From NCBI RefSeq assembly GCF_003332825.1, contig NZ_QIRF01000022.1, positions 1 through 64,000 of the forward strand: DNA of 64,000 nt, written 5' to 3'. Source of the DNA: Dyella sp. C9. GTDB lineage: Bacteria; Pseudomonadota; Gammaproteobacteria; Xanthomonadales; Rhodanobacteraceae. Within the stretch, counting starts at the first letter, position 1, and each line of letters opens with the position of its first letter. Below the pieces are notes generated by a model, which saw only the letters and a program-made list of their open reading frames with translations, searched no databases and was not told the DNA's origin. The translations under genes and the position numbers were made by a program. Below, in pieces: positions 59,181-64,000 of this stretch.

Positions 59181-60161
59181 TCAGTGGACCCAGCGCAGGC
59201 TGGCGTCGGCATCGCTGTGTGTATCGCCGCGCAGCAGGCGGCCGCCGGCGGCGAGGCTGTTGGCCAGCGCATCCATCGGCAGACTGGCCTTCACTGCCAG
59301 CAGCATGCCGTCGCCCTGTGCACTGAGCATGGAGACCTGGCGAATATTGGGATCGGCGCGCAGCACGCCCAGCAGATTGGCATAGTCCATCGCCGAATTG
59401 ACCTCGGAGATCCACAGCTTGCCGTCGACCGTGGCCGAACCGATCACGTTCAGCTGCTTGCCCAGGCGATCGGCCAACCCGTTGCCAGCGTCGGTGAACA
59501 CCGCCTGGGAGTTGGCGCCATTACTGGTCCAGCGCTGCTGCGGGCCACCGGAGACCAGCATCCAGTCGGCACTGCTGCCATGGACCTGGCCCAGCAGGAT
59601 CAGGCCGGTCTTGTATTGCCGGGCCACGGCGGCGAGCTGGTCGGGTTCGGCACTGGCCAGGCTGGGCGTATCGCCGGTCTTCACCGGATCGGCCAGCACG
59701 GTGCTGTAGCCCCGCGCGGCAACCGCCTGGGCAAGCGGCGCCAGGGCGTCGCGGTTCATCACGCTGCCATCCTCATCGCGCACCAGCAGCAGCACGGGCG
59801 GCCGGGGCCCGGTGCTGGCCACGCCCAGCTGGGTGACGGTGCGCTGCACCGCGGCCTGGTCGAAGGTGACCTGCAGGCTCAGCCCGGTAGTGGCGCGCTG
59901 GTACTGGTACTGCTGCACGATGCCGGCCGCGCTCTTCAGCGCATCGGCATAGCCCGGCTTGTTGCTGAGGTCCTGTCCGCCGGCAGTGCGTGCCAGCACC
60001 TGGGCCAGTGCGTCGGCGAAGGCGCTGTCGCGGGCCGCGTCGCTGGTGTCGGCTACCGAGACCACTACGGTGTAGGGCGACACCTGGCCCTGGGCGTGCA
60101 CGGACAACAGCGGGGCAAACCCCAGCATGAAACAGACGAGCAGGAGGCGGGACAGGCGCAT
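59181..60161 (-). CDS. DUF2066 periplasmic protein
   Basis: A 326-residue exported protein of the DUF2066 family, of unknown function. The signal MRLSRLLLVCFMLGFAPLLS ends after VHAQ; the family segment SDAARDSAFADALAQVLART (about 37-56) and the C-terminal GLADRLGKQLNVIGSATVDG follow. It is divergent from purM, a placement seen across the Xanthomonadales and pseudomonads. The ATG is picked for the clean signal; a longer frame adds 20 residues without a start site. The permease gene follows after 92 bases. Confidence 0.87.
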   Translation of the reverse strand: MRLSRLLLVCFMLGFAPLLSVHAQGQVSPYTVVVSVADTSDAARDSAFADALAQVLARTAGGQDLSNKPGYADALKSAAGIVQQYQYQRATTGLSLQVTFDQAAVQRTVTQLGVASTGPRPPVLLLVRDEDGSVMNRDALAPLAQAVAARGYSTVLADPVKTGDTPSLASAEPDQLAAVARQYKTGLILLGQVHGSSADWMLVSGGPQQRWTSNGANSQAVFTDAGNGLADRLGKQLNVIGSATVDGKLWISEVNSAMDYANLLGVLRADPNIRQVSMLSAQGDGMLLAVKASLPMDALANSLAAGGRLLRGDTHSDADASLRWVH

Positions 60162-60320
60162 GGGGAGCGATATCCGGAGGGAAACGCCGGAAGTCTGCCC
60201 AATCCGGCTTCCAGCGTCCATCGAAGCGGTCCCGCTTCCACAGTCCGGGCTGGCTTGGCCTCAGGCAGGCGGGCCGCTGGGCTGCTACACTTTGGCGTTT
60301 CTTCCCGCCGGGTTTCCCCC

Positions 60321-61349
60321 ATGTCCGACGCCCTCACCTACCGCGCCGCAGGCGTTGATATCGATGCCGGCAATGCCGTGGTCGAACGCATCAAGCCGCT
60401 GGTCAAGCGCACCTCCCGTCCCGAAGTGAGGGGCGGCCTGGGCGGCTTCGGCGGCCTGTTCGATCTCTCCGGCAAGTACAAGGAGCCGGTGCTGGTGTCC
60501 GGCACCGACGGCGTGGGCACCAAGCTCAAGCTCGCCCAGCAGCTGGGCCGCCACGACACCATCGGCATCGACCTGGTCGGCATGTGCGTCAACGACGTGC
60601 TGGTGCAGGGCGCCGAGCCGCTGTTCTTCCTCGACTACTTCGCCACCGGCAAGCTGGACGTGGACACCACCGTGGCCGTGGTCGGCGGCATCGCCAAGGG
60701 CTGCGAGCTGGCCGGCTGCGCACTGATCGGCGGCGAGACGGCTGAAATGCCGGACATGTATCCGCCGGGCGAGTACGACCTCGGCGGCTTCACGGTCGGC
60801 GCGGTGGAGAAGTCCCAGCTGCTCAGCGGCGAGGCCATCGTGGCCGGCGACGTGATCCTGGGCGTGGCCTCCTCCGGCCCGCATTCCAACGGCTACTCGC
60901 TGATCCGCAAGATCCTCGAGCGCGCCGGCAACCCGCTGGATCTCGAGGTCGGCGGCGTGAAGCTGGGCGACGCCCTGATGGCGCCGACCACCATCTACGT
61001 CAAGCCGATGCTGGACCTGCTCAAGTCGGGCACCGTCCACGGCATGGCCCACATCACCGGTGGCGGCCTGAAGGAAAACATCATCCGCGTGGTGCCGGAC
61101 GGCCTGGGCATCCACTTGGACGCCGCCGCCATCGTGCTGCCGCCGGTGTTCGAGTGGCTGATGCGCGAAGGCAATGTGGCGCGCGAGGAAATGTGGCGCA
61201 CCTTCAACTGCGGCGTCGGTTTCACCGTGATCCTGCCGCGTGACGCGGTCGGCGCTGCCACCGCCCTGCTGGCCAAGCATGGCCTGGCCAGCTCGGTGAT
61301 CGGCGAGATCGTGCCCGCCCAGGGCGACGAGCGCGTCCACATCGGCTGA
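60321..61349 (+). CDS. purM: phosphoribosylaminoimidazole synthetase (AIR synthetase, PurM)
   Basis: PurM closes FGAM to AIR, the fifth step of purine synthesis. The 342-residue protein has the family motifs SGTDGVGTKLKLAQQLGRHD (about 60-79), DLVGMCVNDVLVQGAEPLFF, GGETAEMPDMY and HITGGGLKENIIRVVPDGLG. Length is standard. The ATG starts the conserved YRAAGVDIDAGN region nine residues later; an open frame runs far upstream but overlaps the divergent DUF2066 gene and is not coding. purN follows after four bases. Confidence 0.98.
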   Translation: MSDALTYRAAGVDIDAGNAVVERIKPLVKRTSRPEVRGGLGGFGGLFDLSGKYKEPVLVSGTDGVGTKLKLAQQLGRHDTIGIDLVGMCVNDVLVQGAEPLFFLDYFATGKLDVDTTVAVVGGIAKGCELAGCALIGGETAEMPDMYPPGEYDLGGFTVGAVEKSQLLSGEAIVAGDVILGVASSGPHSNGYSLIRKILERAGNPLDLEVGGVKLGDALMAPTTIYVKPMLDLLKSGTVHGMAHITGGGLKENIIRVVPDGLGIHLDAAAIVLPPVFEWLMREGNVAREEMWRTFNCGVGFTVILPRDAVGAATALLAKHGLASSVIGEIVPAQGDERVHIG

Positions 61350-61353
61350 GCCC

Positions 61354-62022
61354 GTGTCTTCGCCGCGTCTTCGCGTTGCCGTGCTCGCTTCTGGGCGCGG
61401 CAGCAACCTGCAGGCACTGATCGCTGCCCGCGACGCCGGCCAGTTGCCGGTGGACTTCGTCCTGGTCGGCAGCGACAAGGCCGGCGCGGGCGCGCTGGAC
61501 CTGGCCCGTGACGCCGGCATCCCGACCTTCACGCTCAACCCCAAGGATTTCCCCAGCCGCCAGGCCTACGACTTCGAGCTGTTCCGGCGGCTCGATGCCA
61601 GCGGCGCGGACATGCTGGTGCTGGCCGGCTTCATGCGCATCATCGATGGCGAAGCGCTCAAGCCGTGGGTGGGGCGCATGGTCAACATCCACCCTTCCCT
61701 GCTGCCCAAGTACCGCGGACTGCACACGCACCGCCGGGCCCTGGAGGCAGGCGACGCCGAGCACGGCGCCAGCGTGCACTACGTGACGGCCGAACTCGAC
61801 GGCGGCCCGGTGATCGCCCAGGCGCGCATCGCGATCCAGCCCGGCGACGACGAACACGCGCTGGCGCAACGGTTGCTGGCCCATGAGCACCAACTTCTGC
61901 CTGCCGTGCTGCGCCTGGTCGCGGCCCAGCGACTGGCGCTGCTGCCTCCCGATGGCGTGGCGCTGGACGGTCGCGCCCTGGCTGCCCCGCTGCAACTGCG
62001 CAACGGCGAACTGGTTGACTGA
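61354..62022 (+). CDS. purN: phosphoribosylglycinamide formyltransferase PurN
   Basis: PurN transfers a formyl group from 10-formyl-THF to GAR, the third step of purine synthesis. The 222-residue protein has VLASGRGSNLQALIAARDAG near the N-terminus, the catalytic block MVNIHPSLLPKYRGLHTHRR (Asn and His of the site) and SVHYVTAELDGGPVIAQARI (catalytic Asp). The start is GTG, four bases after purM, a close link that supports the operon purM-purN. A downstream DUF3108 gene follows after 55 bases. Confidence 0.97.
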   Translation: MSSPRLRVAVLASGRGSNLQALIAARDAGQLPVDFVLVGSDKAGAGALDLARDAGIPTFTLNPKDFPSRQAYDFELFRRLDASGADMLVLAGFMRIIDGEALKPWVGRMVNIHPSLLPKYRGLHTHRRALEAGDAEHGASVHYVTAELDGGPVIAQARIAIQPGDDEHALAQRLLAHEHQLLPAVLRLVAAQRLALLPPDGVALDGRALAAPLQLRNGELVD

Positions 62023-62077
62023 GCCGCGCGCGGCTCTCTACAAGTCGTTCAGGATGACCACGTAGACTGCGGTCCCC

Positions 62078-62794
62078 ATGACCCAGTCCACCACCCTCCG
62101 CCTTTTCGCTGCCGGCCTCGCGCTGGCCTTGTCCACCACCGCCGCCCTCGCGGCCACCGCGCCAACCCCGTTCACCGCCACCTACCAGGTGTCGCAGGGG
62201 GGCCAGGTGATCGGCCAGGCCGTGGTCACGCTCAAGCCCGCCGGCAATGGCCAGTGGGAATACAGCAACCAGACCAAGGGCACCGCCGGCCTCGCCGCCG
62301 CGCTCGGCGCCAATTCGTCGGAAACCACCCGGTTCCGCTGGAACGAAGGCGCGCCGGAAACTGTCAGCTACAACTACAGCATGGACGCCGGCTTCAAGAC
62401 CAAGCAGCGCCATACCGAGGTGAACTGGAGCACTGGGCAGGTCACCGTGGACGAGGGCAAGGGCCCGATGACCTACGCCAGTGCGCCGGGCATGGTCGAC
62501 CGCAACACCACGCCCTACGCCATCGGCCTCGCGCTGCACGCCGGCAAGCAGTCCGTGTCGCTGCCGGTGGCAGTGAAGCGCAACGTCGAGACGCAGGAAT
62601 TCAAGGTCGCCAGCAAAGAGGCTGTGAAGGTGCCGGCCGGCAGCTTCCAGGCCGAGCGCGTGGTGCGCAGCAACGACGACAACGCCTTCAGCGCCTGGTA
62701 CGCACCGCAGAAGTACCTGGTACCGGTGAAGCTGGCGCAAAGCGACGGCGGCAACCTGACCCTGGAGCTGGTGAGCTACAAGAGCGGCAACTAA
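62078..62794 (+). CDS. DUF3108 periplasmic protein
   Basis: A 238-residue exported beta-rich protein of the DUF3108 family. The signal (LRLFAAGLALALSTTAALAA) is cleaved near residue 27; the mature part shows PFTATYQVSQGGQVIGQAVV, then SMDAGFKTKQRHTEVNWSTG and the terminal WYAPQKYLVPVKLAQSDGGN, hallmarks of the family. The function is unknown; members resemble outer-membrane-lipoprotein-type beta sheets. It commonly follows purN in this group. A REP pair ends the unit. Confidence 0.88.
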   Translation: MTQSTTLRLFAAGLALALSTTAALAATAPTPFTATYQVSQGGQVIGQAVVTLKPAGNGQWEYSNQTKGTAGLAAALGANSSETTRFRWNEGAPETVSYNYSMDAGFKTKQRHTEVNWSTGQVTVDEGKGPMTYASAPGMVDRNTTPYAIGLALHAGKQSVSLPVAVKRNVETQEFKVASKEAVKVPAGSFQAERVVRSNDDNAFSAWYAPQKYLVPVKLAQSDGGNLTLELVSYKSGN

Positions 62795-62803
62795 CACCCT
62801 TCC

Positions 62804-62888
62804 GTGTAGCAGCGCCCCCTGTGCGCGAAAAGCCTAGGAAGAGGAAACGTTGGGGCGCCGCGATCGCGCACAGGGTGCGCTCCTACAA
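62804..62888. repeat. inverted pair of GTAG-type REP hairpins (short form)
   Basis: A unit with one changed base in its stem (GTAGCAGC-GCCCCCTGTGCGC) at 62804-62830 faces a perfect inverted unit at 62862-62888. The pair lies between the convergent DUF3108 and murA genes, ten bases before the murA terminator. Confidence 0.83.
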
Positions 62889-62898
62889 GGCACGAATG

Positions 62899-62920
62899 AA
62901 AAAGGCCGCTGACGCGGCCT
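62899..62920 (-). terminator. Rho-independent terminator of murA
   Basis: Minus-strand stem AGGCCGC / GCGGCCT with loop GTCA, followed by TTTTTCATT, 25 bases after the murA stop. Confidence 0.92.
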
Positions 62921-62945
62921 CTTCGTGTGCTGCTGAAGGCGCCGC

Positions 62946-64000
62946 TTACGACGGCAGGCGACGGATCTTCGCGCCCAGCGTGCCCAGCTTTTCCTCGATG
63001 TTCTCGTAGCCGCGGTCGATGTGATACACGCGGTCCACCGTGGTGTCGCCCTCGGCCACCAGGCCGGCCAGCACCAGGCACGCCGAGGCGCGCAGGTCAG
63101 TGGCCATGATCGGCGCGCCGCTCATCTTCTCCACGCCCTTGATGATCGCGGTATTGCCTTCCAGGCGGATGTCCGCGCCCAGGCGCTGCAGTTCCAGCGC
63201 GTGCATGAAGCGGTTCTCGAACACGGTCTCGGTGATCACGCCCACGCCCTCGGCCACGCAGTTGAGCGCGGTGAACTGCGCCTGCATGTCGGTGGGGAAC
63301 GCCGGGTACGGCGCCGTGGTGATGTTCACCGCCTTGGGACGGCGGCCACGCATGTCCAGCTCGATCCAGTCGGCGCCGGTGGAGATCTGCGCACCGGCCT
63401 CCTCCAGCTTGCACAGCACCGCGTCCAGCGTGTCGGCGCGCGCATTGCGTGCACGCACCTTGCCGCCGGTCATGGCGGCGCCGACCAGGAAAGTCCCGGT
63501 CTCGATGCGGTCCGGCAGCACCTCGTACTCGGCGCCATGCAGGCGCTCCACGCCGTGGATGGTGAGCGTTGAGGTGCCGGCGCCTTCGATCTGCGCGCCC
63601 ATGGCGATCAGGCAGTGCGCCAGGTCGACCACTTCCGGCTCCTGTGCGGCGTTCTCGATGATGGTGGTGCCCTGCGCCAGCGCGGCGGCCATCATGATGT
63701 TCTCGGTACCGGTCACGGTGACCATGTCCATCGCGATGTGCGCGCCCTTCAGGCGCTTGGCCTTGGCCTTGATGTAGCCGTTCTCCACCAGCACCTCGGC
63801 GCCCAGCGCCTGCAGGCCGCGGATGTGCTGGTCGACCGGACGCGAGCCGATCGCGCAGCCGCCCGGCAGCGACACCTCGGCCTCGCCGAAGCGCGCCACC
63901 AGCGGGCCCAGCACCAGGATCGACGCACGCATGGTGCGCACCAGGTCGTAGGGCGCGAAGTAGCGATCGGTCGAGCGCGGGTCGACGTGCATCTTCATGC
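62946..64000 (-). CDS. murA: UDP-N-acetylglucosamine 1-carboxyvinyltransferase MurA (5' end beyond window)
   Basis: MurA catalyses the first committed step of peptidoglycan synthesis, adding enolpyruvate to UDP-GlcNAc. About 351 residues are visible, and roughly the first 67 of the usual 419 lie beyond the right edge. The catalytic loop EVSLPGGCAIGSRPVDQHI contains the active-site Cys (equivalent to E. coli Cys115), so it should be sensitive to fosfomycin. Further motifs RFGEAEVSLP, NIMMAAALAQGTTIIENAAQ and the terminal IDRGYENIEEKLGTLGAKI are intact. It converges with the purMN-DUF3108 unit. Confidence 0.98.
   Translation of the reverse strand, partial: MKMHVDPRSTDRYFAPYDLVRTMRASILVLGPLVARFGEAEVSLPGGCAIGSRPVDQHIRGLQALGAEVLVENGYIKAKAKRLKGAHIAMDMVTVTGTENIMMAAALAQGTTIIENAAQEPEVVDLAHCLIAMGAQIEGAGTSTLTIHGVERLHGAEYEVLPDRIETGTFLVGAAMTGGKVRARNARADTLDAVLCKLEEAGAQISTGADWIELDMRGRRPKAVNITTAPYPAFPTDMQAQFTALNCVAEGVGVITETVFENRFMHALELQRLGADIRLEGNTAIIKGVEKMSGAPIMATDLRASACLVLAGLVAEGDTTVDRVYHIDRGYENIEEKLGTLGAKIRRLPS

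Noticed and set aside
60254..60291. Possible -10/-35 pair before purM (TTGGCC and TACACT)
   Set aside because: The spacing is about 26 bases, too long for a sigma70 promoter.
59103..61349. PurM reading frame open far upstream of its ATG
   Set aside because: The upstream part lies over the divergent DUF2066 gene and has no start signal; PurM begins at 60321.

Overview
The window reads as a chromosomal segment of a GC-rich gammaproteobacterium of the Xanthomonadales. The gene orders (flgBCDEFGHIJKL with cheV, flgA, flgM and flgN; coaD with a YfhL-type ferredoxin; purM divergent from a DUF2066 gene; hda behind an AI-2E-type permease), the TonB-dependent receptor with its own TetR repressor, and many GTAG-type REP repeats point to the Rhodanobacteraceae (Dyella/Rhodanobacter/Luteibacter/Frateuria type). 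This placement is inferred from content, not from a search.

Positions 1-18257 are motility genes. Two near-identical flagellin genes lie at the left edge, the second cut by the window, followed by flgLKJIHGFEDCB, all on the minus strand, then cheV. A divergent block on the plus strand holds a soluble chemoreceptor, flgA, flgM, flgN and a degenerate-EAL/HDOD protein. Promoter motifs give a readable regulatory plan: sigma54 sites before flgB and before the chemoreceptor-flgA block, and sigma28 sites before both flagellins, cheV, the chemoreceptor and flgM. The chemoreceptor-flgA block carries a sigma54 site and a sigma28 site two bases apart.

Positions 18280-29135 are mostly housekeeping: a TMEM43-like protein, a ferredoxin/gamma-glutamyltransferase/metallo-hydrolase operon, a lipoprotein, coaD, rsmD, ftsY, an AsmA-like protein, mutY, yggX, tRNA-Phe, a frameshifted gene for a small secreted protein and a small unknown gene.

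Positions 29156-45023 are accessory: a host-attachment-like protein; a TonB receptor plus secreted tyrosine-phosphatase-like enzyme, divergent from a TetR gene with a clear palindromic operator between them; an orphan phnN/DUF1045 pair; and a six-gene minus-strand operon joining an outer-membrane efflux lipoprotein, an HlyD adaptor, a double-ATPase/permease fusion, a second permease, a phasin and a DUF3141 PHA-synthase-like hydrolase. This operon and the repeat family below are the most novel content.

Positions 45328-64000 hold a small PepSY-like protein, an HU-like protein, an M28 peptidase, recQ, an alkyltransferase-like protein, pit with its DUF47 partner, a CBS-domain transporter, trmJ, suhB, hda, an AI-2E-type permease, DUF2066, purM, purN, DUF3108 and a 5'-truncated murA. 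GTAG-type REP hairpins, mostly in inverted pairs, sit between genes at seven places. Three of the pairs enclose a related core of about 130 bp.
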